Shown here: one piece after another, positions 35,084 through 43,236 of the stretch
How positions within the stretch are numbered: position 1 is the stretch's first letter
How the letters are laid out: every line of letters begins with the position of its first letter
Assembly (NCBI RefSeq): GCF_017571495.1
Contig: NZ_JAGETZ010000002.1
Span: forward strand, 606,448-670,447
Source: Hymenobacter negativus
GTDB taxonomy: Bacteria > Bacteroidota > Bacteroidia > Cytophagales > Hymenobacteraceae
DNA: 64,000 nucleotides
Direction: 5' to 3'
Position numbers and translations under genes: made by a program
The notes under the pieces: model-generated
Database searches by the model: none
The model's input: the letters and a program-made list of their open reading frames with translations, nothing else
Told to the model about the DNA's origin: nothing

Positions 35084-35809
35084 CTACTGCCCGCTGCCTA
35101 CTTCCAGCACGAAGCCCACGCGGTTCACGTTGCGCAGCTGCACCCGGGCATCGTGGCGCAGGTGCTTGCGCAGGCGGGAGATGAACACGTCGAGGCTGCG
35201 GCCGAGGAAATAGTCGTCGTCGCCCCAGAGCTGGTGCAGAATTTCCTCGCGCCGGAGCAGCTGGCCAGGCCGCTGCACAAACAGATTTAGCAGCTGGCCT
35301 TCCTTCTGGGTGAGGCGGACGCGGCCGGCAGCGTGCATCAGCACCAGGTTGGCAAGGTCGAAGGTGTAGCTGCCGAGGACGGAGTCAGGCGCAGTGTCCG
35401 GGCCCGCGGCAGCGGTGCGTTTCAGGAATACTTCCATGCGCAGCACCAGTTCTTCCAAGCTGAAGGGCTTGGTGATGTAGTCGTCGGCCCCGGTGCGCAG
35501 GCCGGTGATGCGGTCTTCGCCTAGAGCCCGGGCGCTCAGAAACAGGATGGGTACCCGCGGGCTCAACGCCCGGATGCGGCGGGCCAGGGCCAACCCATCC
35601 AAGCCGGGCAGCATTACATCAAGCAAGCACAAATCGAAGGGCTGCCGCTCGAAGGTAGCCAGGGCCTCGGCCCCGTCGGCGCAGTGGGTGAGGTGGTAAC
35701 CGCGCCGCTCCAGGTTGTCGCGGGTCACGAATCCCAGGTTGGGGTCGTCCTCAGCGTAGAGGATGCGGGCGGGGCCGGCCTCAGGCGTGGGCAATGGCAG
35801 CGACGGCAT
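35084..35809 (-). CDS. OmpR-family response regulator
   Basis: Cytoplasmic transcription regulator of 241 residues that pairs with the sensor kinase encoded just upstream. The receiver domain (about 15-130) has the acidic pocket ILYAEDDPN, the phosphoacceptor Asp in LCLLDVMLPG, the conserved Ser/Thr region ILFLSA and Lys in DYITKPF. The C-terminal winged helix includes LTQKEGQLLNLFVQRPGQLLRREEIL and SLDVFISRLRKHL. The start at MPSLPLP (35809) overlaps the kinase's 3' end by 29 bases; the longer ORF is rejected because its extra N-terminus reads as the kinase gene in another frame. Confidence 0.95.
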   Translation of the reverse strand: MPSLPLPTPEAGPARILYAEDDPNLGFVTRDNLERRGYHLTHCADGAEALATFERQPFDLCLLDVMLPGLDGLALARRIRALSPRVPILFLSARALGEDRITGLRTGADDYITKPFSLEELVLRMEVFLKRTAAAGPDTAPDSVLGSYTFDLANLVLMHAAGRVRLTQKEGQLLNLFVQRPGQLLRREEILHQLWGDDDYFLGRSLDVFISRLRKHLRHDARVQLRNVNRVGFVLEVGSGQ

Positions 35810-37157
35810 AAGCGGGCACAGGCGGAAAGGTGATGGTGAAGGTGCAGCCCAGGCCGGGACGGCTGCGCAGGGCCAGGCGCCAGCCGTGGGCCGTGGCCAC
35901 GTTGCGCACGTAATACAGTCCCAGCCCAAAGCCCTGGGCAGGCCGCAGGTCATTGGCGGCGGGCACCCGAAAAAACTTGTCGAATACCCGTCCCTGGTGC
36001 GCCGGTGCGATGCCAATGCCCTCATCCGTCACCGTGAGGCACAGGCGAGGGCCATTGGCGGCTAGGGCCACACGCACCACCGGTGGCCCGATGGTGTATT
36101 TCACGGCATTGTCGAGCAAGTTGAACAGCACATTGGCCAGGTGGACGGGGTCGGCCCAGACCAGCTTAGCTGTCTTTGGTTCGTTGTCCGTTGTCAGGGA
36201 GGTGTGAGCGGCTTTTTCAGAACGCCCCGACAATGGACAACCAACCACGGACAGCTCAATAACGCCCGCCGGGTGCTTGCCGGTCACGTCAAACTGCCGA
36301 ATAACGTCAGGCAGCAGGGCGGCCAAATCCACCGCCTCGCGGTGCAGGCGAAACTCGCTGCGCTCGCTCTTGGCCATTTGCAATACCTTGTCGACCTGCT
36401 GGCTGAGGCGGCGGTTTTCTTCTCGGATGATGCTGGCGTAGTTGAGCAGGCGTTGGGGCTGGCTGGCGATATCAGGCGCGGTGAGCACTTCGGCCGAGAT
36501 GGCAATAGTGGTGATTGGCGTCTTGAACTCGTGCGACATCGCGTTGATAAAATCGCGCTGCACTTCCGCCAGCCGCTTCTGCCGCAAAATCACAAACAGC
36601 GCGTAGCCGAAGAACACCAGCACCACCAGCAGCAGCCCCGAAGTCAGGGCCCACCCATTGAGCTGACTCATAAAGTAGGGCGCGCGGTGCGGCAGGTACA
36701 GCCCAAAATAGTAAGTGTACCGGCTGTAGCGGGGCAGGCGCGTGGCGGGCACGGGCACGGTTGGGGTAGGCACGGCGGCAGCGCTCACGTAGCGGCCGTA
36801 CACCATGTGGTCGGTGCCGCAGTCGTAGATGGCGTACTCGTAGTCGAGGTGCAGGTTGAGGCGGCCAAACTCCTGGCGCAGATAGTAGTCGAGCAGGTTG
36901 GCGTCGATTTCGCTGTTCACGTTCACCACGTAGTAGTTCGACGCCACCTGGCTGACGGGGCTTTGGGCGGGCAGCGGCACCCGGCGAAAAGCCGCCAGCC
37001 GCGTAGCCACTTCCCGTAGCGCAATGGCCAAGCGCTGGTCGAACTGCCGCTCCTCGTGGGCCAGGGCCCGGCGCACCCAGTACCCCTGCACGGCCAGAAT
37101 GCCGATAATCGACACCACCCCGAGCAGCACTACCAGGCGAATGGGCAAGGATTTCAT
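35781..37157 (-). CDS. Sensor histidine kinase
   Basis: Inner-membrane sensor of 458 residues. Transmembrane helix 1 lies at about 6-28 (IRLVVLLGVVSIIGILAVQGYWV), a periplasmic sensing region of about 140 residues follows, and helix 2 at about 172-192 (LTSGLLLVVLVFFGYALFVIL). The HisKA domain has the phosphorylated His in MSHEFKTPIT (about 207); the ATP-binding domain has the N-box LLDNAVKYT, DEGIGIAP and GFGLGLYYV. The signal sensed is unknown. A stretch of unusual sequence (about residues 300-330, GCPLSGRSEKAAHTSLTTDNEP) is an insertion between the N-terminal part of the ATPase domain and the N-box. It overlaps the response regulator gene, so the two are co-translated. Confidence 0.94.
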   Translation of the reverse strand: MKSLPIRLVVLLGVVSIIGILAVQGYWVRRALAHEERQFDQRLAIALREVATRLAAFRRVPLPAQSPVSQVASNYYVVNVNSEIDANLLDYYLRQEFGRLNLHLDYEYAIYDCGTDHMVYGRYVSAAAVPTPTVPVPATRLPRYSRYTYYFGLYLPHRAPYFMSQLNGWALTSGLLLVVLVFFGYALFVILRQKRLAEVQRDFINAMSHEFKTPITTIAISAEVLTAPDIASQPQRLLNYASIIREENRRLSQQVDKVLQMAKSERSEFRLHREAVDLAALLPDVIRQFDVTGKHPAGVIELSVVGCPLSGRSEKAAHTSLTTDNEPKTAKLVWADPVHLANVLFNLLDNAVKYTIGPPVVRVALAANGPRLCLTVTDEGIGIAPAHQGRVFDKFFRVPAANDLRPAQGFGLGLYYVRNVATAHGWRLALRSRPGLGCTFTITFPPVPAYAVAAIAHA

Positions 37158-37353
37158 GTTCCGAAAGTACGTCGGCCGGGCAGCCTTCCACGCGGCCTTC
37201 GGGGCATTAACATCTCATTAACAACTGTTGGGTTTTCCTTAACAAATTCCCTCAGTCCGACCGGTGACCTTTGTTCCGTTGCCGCCCCGCTCAGTCTGGC
37301 CAGACGAACCCTTCGGTTTGCGCACGCACCTCATTCTTCACGTCTTACTCATC

Positions 37354-37797
37354 ATGCCCATGAAACCCGTTACCATTCTTGCCGCGCTGCTATTGGCCGG
37401 CACTGCCACTTCGGCCCAACAGCTCATTGCACTAAACACGCCAGCAATCACCAGCCCAGCCCGCTCCGCCGCGCCCACCGCCATTGCCTGGGAAAAAACG
37501 GCCCACCAGTTCGGCGACATCAAACAGGGCGTGCCCGTCACGGCCACCTTCAAATTCACCAACAAAAGCAAAACTCCCGTGCTACTAGCCGATGTGCACG
37601 GCTCTTGCGGCTGCACCGTGCCCCAGTGGTCGAAGGAGCCCGTGCTGCCCGGCAAATCATCCATCATCACGGCCACCTTCAATGCGGCCAATGCCGGCCC
37701 TTTCACTAAAACCGTCACCGTCGCTACCAACGTCGACGACATCAGCGGCCCGCAGGTGCTCACTCTGCAAGGTACCGTGCTGGCAAAGGCGGAGTAA
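37354..37797 (+). CDS. DUF1573 secreted protein
   Basis: A small secreted or periplasmic protein of about 147 residues; the start is MPMKPVTIL at 37354 (or MKPV at 37360), opening a signal peptide ending at TATSAQQ. The mature part shows the DUF1573 pattern: WEKTAHQFGDIKQGVPVTATFKFTNKSKTPVLLADVHGSCGCTVPQWSKEPVLPGKSSIITATFNAANAGPF in one continuous Ig-like fold (quoted in pieces across residues 38-120), with the conserved SCGC pair. Such proteins are very common in Bacteroidota; the function is not established. It is divergent from the two-component system, with about 200 bases between. Confidence 0.9.
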   Translation: MPMKPVTILAALLLAGTATSAQQLIALNTPAITSPARSAAPTAIAWEKTAHQFGDIKQGVPVTATFKFTNKSKTPVLLADVHGSCGCTVPQWSKEPVLPGKSSIITATFNAANAGPFTKTVTVATNVDDISGPQVLTLQGTVLAKAE

Positions 37798-37802
37798 AAG
37801 CA

Positions 37803-37851
37803 AAAAACAGGACATCATGCTACACTCGGCGAAGCATGATGTCCTGTTTTT
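37803..37851. terminator. Bidirectional terminator between DUF1573 gene and kbl
   Basis: An 18-bp perfect stem (37803-37820 with 37834-37851), AAAAACAGGACATCATGC type, has a 13-base loop. The arms start with A and end with T runs, so it can terminate both convergent genes. Confidence 0.9.
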
Positions 37852-37862
37852 CAAATCATTGC

Positions 37863-39059
37863 CTATTTCAATACGCCCAGTTCCGTACCCACTTTGGTGA
37901 ACGCGGCAATGGCTTTGTCCAAGTGTGCGCGGGTGTGCGCCGCGCTCAGCTGCACCCGGATGCGGGCCTTGCCCTGCGGCACTACGGGGTAGTAGAAACC
38001 CACCACATAAATGCCCTCGTCAAGCATTTTGGCGGCAAATTCCTGGGCCAGCTTGGCATCATACAGCATAACGGGCACGATGGGGTGCTCGCCGGGCGTG
38101 ATGTCGAAGCCAGCGGACGTCATCTTTTCGCGGAAGTATTTGGTGTTCTCTTCGAGCTGGTCGCGCAGCTGGGTGCTTTCGGTGAGCAGTTCCAACACGC
38201 GGAGTGAGGCCCCTACAATGGCGGGTGCAAGCGTGTTCGAGAACAGATAGGGCCGGCTGCGCTGGCGTAGCATGTCGATGATTTCCTTGCGGCCCGAGGT
38301 GAAGCCGCCCATGGCCCCGCCCAGCGCCTTGCCCAGCGTGCCGGTAATGATGTCGACGCGGCCCAGCACGTTGCGGTACTCGTGGGTGCCGCGGCCAGTT
38401 TTGCCCAGGAATCCCATCGAGTGGCACTCATCAATCATCACCAGGGCCTGATACTTGTCGGCGAGGTCGCAGATTTTATCGAGCTGCGCGATGGTGCCGT
38501 CCATTGAGAACGAGCCGTCCGTGACGATAATGCGGTGGCGCGTGCCCTTGGCCACGGCATCTTGCAGCTGCTTTTCCAGGTCGGCCATGTCGTTGTGCAC
38601 GTAGCGGTAGCGCTGGGCCTTGCACAGCCGCACCCCGTCGATGATGCTGGCGTGGTTCAAGGCATCGGAGATAATGGCGTCCTGCTCGTTGAACAGCGGC
38701 TCGAACACCCCGCCATTCGCATCGAAAGCCGCGGCGTAGAGAATGGTGTCTTCGGTGCCCAGAAACTCGGCTAGCTTGGCTTCCAGCTCCTTATGAATGT
38801 CCTGCGTGCCGCAGATGAAGCGCACCGACGACATGCCGTAGCCGTGCGTATCAATGGTGTCCTTGGCCGCTTTGATAACTTCAGGGTGCGAGCTGAGGCC
38901 CAGGTAGTTGTTGGCGCAAAAGTTTAGGACTTCGCCGGCTTCGTTGGTTTCAATCTCGGCGCCCTGGGGCGAGGTGATGATGCGCTCCTTTTTGAAAAGG
39001 CCGGCGTCTTTGATTTCCTGGAGCTGCTGCGTGAGGTCGGGCTGGAGGGTGGCGTACAT
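37863..39059 (-). CDS. kbl: Glycine C-acetyltransferase (2-amino-3-ketobutyrate CoA ligase)
   Basis: PLP enzyme of the alpha-oxoamine synthase family that cleaves 2-amino-3-ketobutyrate with CoA to glycine and acetyl-CoA. The 398-residue protein has [37 protein letters not shown], the substrate/PLP region [36 protein letters not shown] and the PLP lysine in [14 protein letters not shown]. Length and motifs match Kbl rather than BioF. The threonine dehydrogenase gene 3 kb away makes the preceding intermediate. A -7 promoter box lies 25 bases upstream. Confidence 0.95.
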   Translation of the reverse strand: MYATLQPDLTQQLQEIKDAGLFKKERIITSPQGAEIETNEAGEVLNFCANNYLGLSSHPEVIKAAKDTIDTHGYGMSSVRFICGTQDIHKELEAKLAEFLGTEDTILYAAAFDANGGVFEPLFNEQDAIISDALNHASIIDGVRLCKAQRYRYVHNDMADLEKQLQDAVAKGTRHRIIVTDGSFSMDGTIAQLDKICDLADKYQALVMIDECHSMGFLGKTGRGTHEYRNVLGRVDIITGTLGKALGGAMGGFTSGRKEIIDMLRQRSRPYLFSNTLAPAIVGASLRVLELLTESTQLRDQLEENTKYFREKMTSAGFDITPGEHPIVPVMLYDAKLAQEFAAKMLDEGIYVVGFYYPVVPQGKARIRVQLSAAHTRAHLDKAIAAFTKVGTELGVLK

Positions 39060-39084
39060 ACGGTGGGAGTTGGGAGGTAATAAA

Positions 39085-39092
39085 CAAAATTA
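39085..39092 (-). promoter_or_regulatory. Candidate -7 promoter box of kbl
   Basis: On the minus strand TAATTTTG matches TAnnTTTG exactly and ends 25 bases before the ATG. No TTG was seen at the -33 distance. Confidence 0.5.
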
Positions 39093-39285
39093 CGTACCAG
39101 AAGCCGGCCGCTGCTGGCTAAAAGTCATTGGAGGTTAGGTAGCGCAAGGCTCGCTGATTCGTCTATGCGAAGCAAGGCAGCACAACGGACAGCAGGCCCA
39201 AGTTTCATTGCCGGAAATGAAACCTTGGAGCGGCTGCCTCGTTAAGCTAATATAATTAGTTTGACTTTCCAATAAATTTAGTGTT

Positions 39286-39648
39286 ATGAAAATCACAGTT
39301 GACCAGGGCCAGGACAAAGGTTTCCTCCCCGACGGCCGCCACACAGTCGAAATTACCTCCATTGAAGAAGGTGTGAGCGAGCACCAGAACGTGCCGTTTT
39401 TTGCCGCGCGCATGGAAAACGAAGACGGATTCGTCTCGCAGCGCTTCTACAACTCTGAGGCCGGCCATCCCATCATTCTCCAGCTGTATTCCGCGGTGGG
39501 CATCAAGCCGGAAGCGGGCAAGAACCTCGATACCAAGCAGCTGGTAGGCAAACGCCTGTCGGTGGAAGTGGGCGACCACTCCTACGCCGACCCGGCCACC
39601 GGCAACGAGCGTAGCGTGCGCCAGGCCACGGGTTTCCGTGCGGCCTAG
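39286..39648 (+). CDS. Conserved-looking unknown 120-residue protein
   Basis: Not firmly recognised. The sequence MKITVDQGQDKGFLPDGRH, then VEITSIEEGVSEHQNVPFFAARMENEDGFVSQRFY and LVGKRLSVEVGDHSY, has the feel of an OB-fold or phage-type single-domain protein; it loosely recalls the DUF669 family linked to phage recombination, but that is only a resemblance. There is no signal peptide. It is a single gene with its own promoter-like TAGTTTG at 39257-39263 and a strong terminator. Codon use matches the neighbours, so it appears to be long resident. Confidence 0.65.
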   Translation: MKITVDQGQDKGFLPDGRHTVEITSIEEGVSEHQNVPFFAARMENEDGFVSQRFYNSEAGHPIILQLYSAVGIKPEAGKNLDTKQLVGKRLSVEVGDHSYADPATGNERSVRQATGFRAA

Positions 39649-39657
39649 CAAGGGTTT

Positions 39658-39726
39658 AGCAGTGGTTTGAAGCAAAAAGGTGCGGCAACTTATAGTTGTT
39701 GCACCTTTTTGCTTCAAACCACTGCT
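39658..39726. terminator. 26-bp inverted repeat, bidirectional terminator
   Basis: Arms 39658-39683 and 39701-39726 pair perfectly over 26 bp, with CAACT/AGTTG pairing inside the loop. The T and A runs within the arms fit termination in both directions. The right arm overlaps the first two bases of the stop codon of the convergent gene at 39725. Confidence 0.88.
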
Positions 39727-40375
39727 ACCTGGAAAAAGGGCTGAAAAACTTTCTGAACTCAGAATCCGCAGGCAGCCAGGCAAAACGGCGCTTGACAACT
39801 TCGGTTTTGACGGCAGGCAATATCGTAAGCCAGTCAACATCGTCGCACAACAGCGAGGTCACAACCAGCGTCCGGTCGTTGCCCAGGTGAATAACGGTAT
39901 AACTGTAATCAGCACTGGCCGCCCGGCCAGCTGCCGGAATGTAGCGTGAGAGTGATTCTATTTCCGACACTGCAAAACGGAAGTTGATTTCCCGATTGGT
40001 GTAGGCTATTTCTTTTTTCGTCCGGTCGAAGCGAAGGCAGGCTTGGCCATCCCATTGCCAATAAGCCCACCACAGGCAAATGCCTGGAAAGCAACGCCAA
40101 GCCACAAGAAGCATGAGCACGTCAACGATAAAAATGGCTGGCTGTGCCCCATTTTTAATGGTGATAATGATGGCACCCGCAATCATTGCCAAACCAAATG
40201 AGGTCTGCAATAGAGTCCACCACAAGCTCATGTCTCGCCACGGCTTGTATGCGAACAGGATGACTGGCCGAACAAGCTTCTGATTGCGGAGGTACGTACC
40301 GATGCTCAGCAGCAGTGGTAGCGCCACAGCCAGCAGCACCAGAGCCATAATGCCTGCTCCTGTTGCTGAGCTCAT
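39725..40375 (-). CDS. Unknown membrane protein with PH-like (YcxB-type) tail
   Basis: A 216-residue protein, not recognised by name. Four hydrophobic stretches are visible: ALVLLAVALPLLLSIGTYL, LLQTSFGLAMIAGAIIITI, AIFIVDVLMLLVAWRCFPG and ICLWWAYW. The rest (residues about 110-200) alternates strands: ACLRFDRTKKEIAYTNREINFRFAVSEIESL, typical of YcxB/PH-like domains attached to membrane anchors. It could be a sensor or a membrane-organising protein, with no more evidence than this. The stop codon sits at the edge of the terminator palindrome. Confidence 0.6.
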   Translation of the reverse strand: MSSATGAGIMALVLLAVALPLLLSIGTYLRNQKLVRPVILFAYKPWRDMSLWWTLLQTSFGLAMIAGAIIITIKNGAQPAIFIVDVLMLLVAWRCFPGICLWWAYWQWDGQACLRFDRTKKEIAYTNREINFRFAVSEIESLSRYIPAAGRAASADYSYTVIHLGNDRTLVVTSLLCDDVDWLTILPAVKTEVVKRRFAWLPADSEFRKFFSPFSR

Positions 40376-40431
40376 GAGCGGAAGAAAGCGGTTTTCATGA
40401 GAGGCTTATCGTTGCCTTCTCCGCATTATTA

Positions 40432-40439
40432 CAAAATTA
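40432..40439 (-). promoter_or_regulatory. Candidate -7 box for the 39725-40375 gene
   Basis: On the minus strand TAATTTTG matches TAnnTTTG exactly, 56 bases before the ATG. It overlaps the stop codon of the patatin gene upstream. Confidence 0.4.
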
Positions 40440-41525
40440 TTTTCCCGCCTGTCGTTCCATAAACGCCTGCACACCCTTCCGTCCGCTGTCCATCAGCTGC
40501 TTCTTCTGGGCGTCGGAAATGCGTTTGATTTTCGGACTGAAGTTTAGGAAGTCGATGTTGATGGTGCGGCGTTGGTCGCCGGCCTGCACAGGGTTGAGGT
40601 TTTCGAGAGCCACGGTATAGAGGGCGGCCAGGTAGGAGTTGAAGTCCTGAATGTCGTAGGGCGCGAGTTGTTGACGGCCGGTAGGCGCCGTATCCAGCGG
40701 AATCTGCTCGGCGCGGTCGAGGCGCAGGCCCAGTGTTTCGGGGTTGAAGATGCGGCCGCGCGCATCCGGCGGACCGGTAAAACCAGTGGGCAAGTAGCGC
40801 GGGTAGTCGAACAAATCGACGGGGTAATTGGCTAGCAGGCCGCCATCGACCAGTACCTGCACTGGCTGGCCGGGCGCAGGGTTGCCGGTCACCACCTTGC
40901 CTTCGGCATCGAGCAGCACGGCCCGGAAATACAGCGGAATGCTCATGCTGATGCGTACGGCATCGGCCACGCGCATGGTGGGGTTGGTTTCGTAGCTGAA
41001 CACCTGCACGCGCTGCTGGGTGAGGTTGGTGCCAGTGGTGTATAGGTCGCGGTAGTGGCCGGGCTGCTTTTGGGCCAGCTCATGCAGCTGGGCCAGCGTG
41101 AGGTTAGGCTGCTGGGTTTTGCAGGCCACCAGTTCGCTGAGGTAGGTGCTGAATTCGTCGCCCCGGTACCAGCCATACTGCGTGATGAGCCGGTGCGTGC
41201 CCCCAAAAAAGATGAACCGGCCGTCGTTCAGCCGCTGCACTGGTGTGGCATTCACCACGTCGATAATTTCCTTGGCCGAGTAGCCCACCGCCAGCAACGC
41301 CGCCTGAATGGCCCCAGCCGAAGTGCCGCCCACCCGCTGCAAGCCGCTGAGAATGCCCCGCTGCTCCAGTTCCAGCAACGCCCCGCCGTAGGCAATGCCC
41401 CGGATGCCGCCACCTTCCATCACGAGGTTGCGGTAGCGCGGCCCAGCGGCTGGCTGGGCGTGCAACGCGAGGCTGCTCAGCCAGCCGCTTAAACCAAGAA
41501 ACAGGAGAACCAACCGAACATTCAT
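40437..41525 (-). CDS. Patatin-like phospholipase
   Basis: A 362-residue esterase/phospholipase of the patatin type. An N-terminal signal peptide (MNVRLVLLFLGLSGWLSSLALHAQ) predicts export. The oxyanion motif GGGIRG, the nucleophile elbow GGTSAGA and the catalytic Asp in VDGGLLANYPVDLF are all present, giving the Ser-Asp dyad. The C-terminal 120 residues are helical and lack a recognised domain, such as the beta-barrel found in PlpD-type proteins. The substrate is presumably a membrane lipid or acyl ester. A -7 promoter box ends only five bases before the ATG. Confidence 0.93.
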   Translation of the reverse strand: MNVRLVLLFLGLSGWLSSLALHAQPAAGPRYRNLVMEGGGIRGIAYGGALLELEQRGILSGLQRVGGTSAGAIQAALLAVGYSAKEIIDVVNATPVQRLNDGRFIFFGGTHRLITQYGWYRGDEFSTYLSELVACKTQQPNLTLAQLHELAQKQPGHYRDLYTTGTNLTQQRVQVFSYETNPTMRVADAVRISMSIPLYFRAVLLDAEGKVVTGNPAPGQPVQVLVDGGLLANYPVDLFDYPRYLPTGFTGPPDARGRIFNPETLGLRLDRAEQIPLDTAPTGRQQLAPYDIQDFNSYLAALYTVALENLNPVQAGDQRRTINIDFLNFSPKIKRISDAQKKQLMDSGRKGVQAFMERQAGK

Positions 41526-41530
41526 CGGCT

Positions 41531-41538
41531 CAAAGATA
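41531..41538 (-). promoter_or_regulatory. Exact -7 box almost touching the patatin start
   Basis: On the minus strand TATCTTTG matches TAnnTTTG exactly and ends five bases before the ATG. Since transcription normally begins about four to seven bases after this box, the mRNA would be leaderless or nearly so. Confidence 0.45.
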
Positions 41539-41564
41539 CCGCGAGGGCCGAGCCGGGTAGCGGG

Positions 41565-41999
41565 CTATTGCTCCAGGGCGTGGCCTTGGGCGAAGGTGCG
41601 CAGCAACTGGTGCACCTCCTGGCAGGGCGCCGGGGTAACGCCAACGGGGGCAGTGGGCAGGCAGCGGGCCGCTTTCTCAATAAAAGCGGCCTCCACGGGC
41701 GCATATACCAAAGGGCAGCGCGCAAACGCCCGCTTTTCGATGGGTCCGTAGGCCAGCGTCCGCACGTCGTAGTGACGGGGGTCGTCGTTGATGCGGGCGT
41801 ATAAGTCGCTGAGCGCGGGCTCTGGCCCTTCCAGCAACTGCAGGAAATGTCCTTTGGCAAACAGCAACAGCCCGGTTATCTGGGTCTGCTGATTGTAGAG
41901 GCGGGCTTTGCGCAGCAGCGAAGTGAGCGTTACCTCGTGCACCGCACGCGAGGCTTGACTACGGTAAATTACCGAGTAAAGGGGAGTGGTTTCAGGCAT
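41565..41999 (-). CDS. BLUF-domain blue-light photoreceptor, with unusual flavin-pocket residues
   Basis: A 144-residue stand-alone BLUF protein (start MPETTPLYSV at 41999). BLUF domains bind FAD and switch a hydrogen-bond network in blue light. The key Tyr in VIYRSQA (Tyr12), the Asn in YNQQTQITGLLL (Asn36) and the Gln in FLQLLEG (Gln54) are all present. The usual C-terminal Trp/Met pair, commonly written F-x-x-W-x-M, reads F-A-R-C-P-L here, so both are replaced. The protein has no output domain and would have to signal through a partner. It lies 39 bases upstream of the patatin start on the same strand. Confidence 0.88.
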   Translation of the reverse strand: MPETTPLYSVIYRSQASRAVHEVTLTSLLRKARLYNQQTQITGLLLFAKGHFLQLLEGPEPALSDLYARINDDPRHYDVRTLAYGPIEKRAFARCPLVYAPVEAAFIEKAARCLPTAPVGVTPAPCQEVHQLLRTFAQGHALEQ

Positions 42000-42084
42000 G
42001 GGTCGGAGCGCCCTGGGTGAGGCGCACTGGCAATGTGGTAGGGCTAGTACGTAGCTCACACCGTGCGGGCTACAGCCGAGCCGA

Positions 42085-42092
42085 TATCTTTG
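42085..42092 (+). promoter_or_regulatory. Candidate -7 promoter box of tdh
   Basis: TATCTTTG matches TAnnTTTG exactly and ends 36 bases before the tdh ATG. No clear TTTG at -33 was seen. The region also separates tdh from the divergent BLUF gene. Confidence 0.5.
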
Positions 42093-42128
42093 TGCAGATT
42101 TCCCTCACCACCCCAACCCGACTCCCGC

Positions 42129-43121
42129 ATGGCCACCACTCCCGGCGACACCGATACCTCTGTTTTACCCGGCGCTGTGCTGGTTATTGGCGCCTGTGGC
42201 CAGCTCGGCCTGGAGTTAGTAGCTGCGCTGCGCCAGCGCTACGAGCCCCATCTGGTGGTAGCCGCCGACGTGCGCCCGCCCAAAAATCCGGATTTGTTGG
42301 CCGGTGGCCCCTTCGAGCTGCTTGACGTACTCGACCGCACCCGGCTCGACAAGCTCATCCGGCAGTACCGGCCCAAGCAGATTTATCACCTCGCCGCGCT
42401 GCTCTCCGCCACAGCCGAGAAAAACCCGCTCTTCGGCTGGCAGCTGAACATGGACGGCCTGCTCATTGTGCTCGAAGCGGCCGTGGCCCATGGCGTGGCC
42501 CAGGTGTACTGGCCCAGCTCCATTGCCGTGTTCGGCCCCGATACCCCGCGCGACAACACGCCGCAGGTCACCATCATGAATCCCAACACGGTGTACGGCA
42601 TCAGCAAGCTGGCCGGCGAGCAGTGGTGCGAGTGGTATCACCGCAAGCACGGCCTGGACGTGCGCAGCCTGCGCTACCCGGGCCTCATCGGCTACAAGAG
42701 CCTACCTGGCGGCGGCACTACGGATTACGCCGTGGACATCTACCACCGCGCCGTGGCCGGTGAGAACTACGAGTGCTTTCTTGAAGAAGACACGTACCTG
42801 CCGATGATGTACATGCCCGATGCGCTGAAAGCGACGTTGGATTTGATGCACGCGCCCGCCGAGCAAATCAAGGTGCGCACCAGCTACAACCTGGGCGCCA
42901 TGAGCTTTTCGCCAGCCGAAATTACGGCCAGCATTCAAAAGCACGAACCTAATTTCAAAGTCACCTACAAGCCCGACGGCCGTCAGCAAATCGCCAATTC
43001 CTGGCCCGCCAGCATCGACGACTCCAAAGCCCGGCAGGACTGGGGCTGGCAGCCCGATTTCGACCTCGACAAGATGACTGCCGACATGCTGGTGCATTTG
43101 AAGGAGATGCAGCTAGTGTAA
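42129..43121 (+). CDS. tdh: L-threonine 3-dehydrogenase, short-chain (SDR) type
   Basis: Oxidises threonine to 2-amino-3-ketobutyrate with NAD, the substrate of Kbl. The 330-residue protein starts at MATTPGDTD and has the NAD-binding GACGQLG, IYHLAALLSATAEKNP, SSIAVFGPDTPRDNTPQ and the catalytic YGISK motif, followed by SLRYPGLIGYKSLPGGGTTDYAVDIYHRAV, which is characteristic of the SDR-type threonine dehydrogenases and separates them from plain NDP-sugar epimerases. Length matches the family. kbl lies 3 kb away on the other strand, which supports the call. An ordinary NAD-dependent epimerase remains the alternative. Confidence 0.9.
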   Translation: MATTPGDTDTSVLPGAVLVIGACGQLGLELVAALRQRYEPHLVVAADVRPPKNPDLLAGGPFELLDVLDRTRLDKLIRQYRPKQIYHLAALLSATAEKNPLFGWQLNMDGLLIVLEAAVAHGVAQVYWPSSIAVFGPDTPRDNTPQVTIMNPNTVYGISKLAGEQWCEWYHRKHGLDVRSLRYPGLIGYKSLPGGGTTDYAVDIYHRAVAGENYECFLEEDTYLPMMYMPDALKATLDLMHAPAEQIKVRTSYNLGAMSFSPAEITASIQKHEPNFKVTYKPDGRQQIANSWPASIDDSKARQDWGWQPDFDLDKMTADMLVHLKEMQLV

Positions 43122-43148
43122 GACCTCGCTCACAGTATATTACTCATC

Positions 43149-43183
43149 AAAAAGCCCCTGTTGAATGTCAACAGGGGCTTTTT
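43149..43183. terminator. Bidirectional terminator after tdh
   Basis: AAAAAGCCCCTGTTGA (43149-43164) pairs perfectly with TCAACAGGGGCTTTTT (43168-43183), loop ATG. It serves tdh and the convergent T9SS gene. Confidence 0.9.
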
Positions 43184-43236
43184 GCTTATTGAGCGGCTGG
43201 AATAAGGTGAACCTGCGCCCTGCCGGCTGCATTGGC

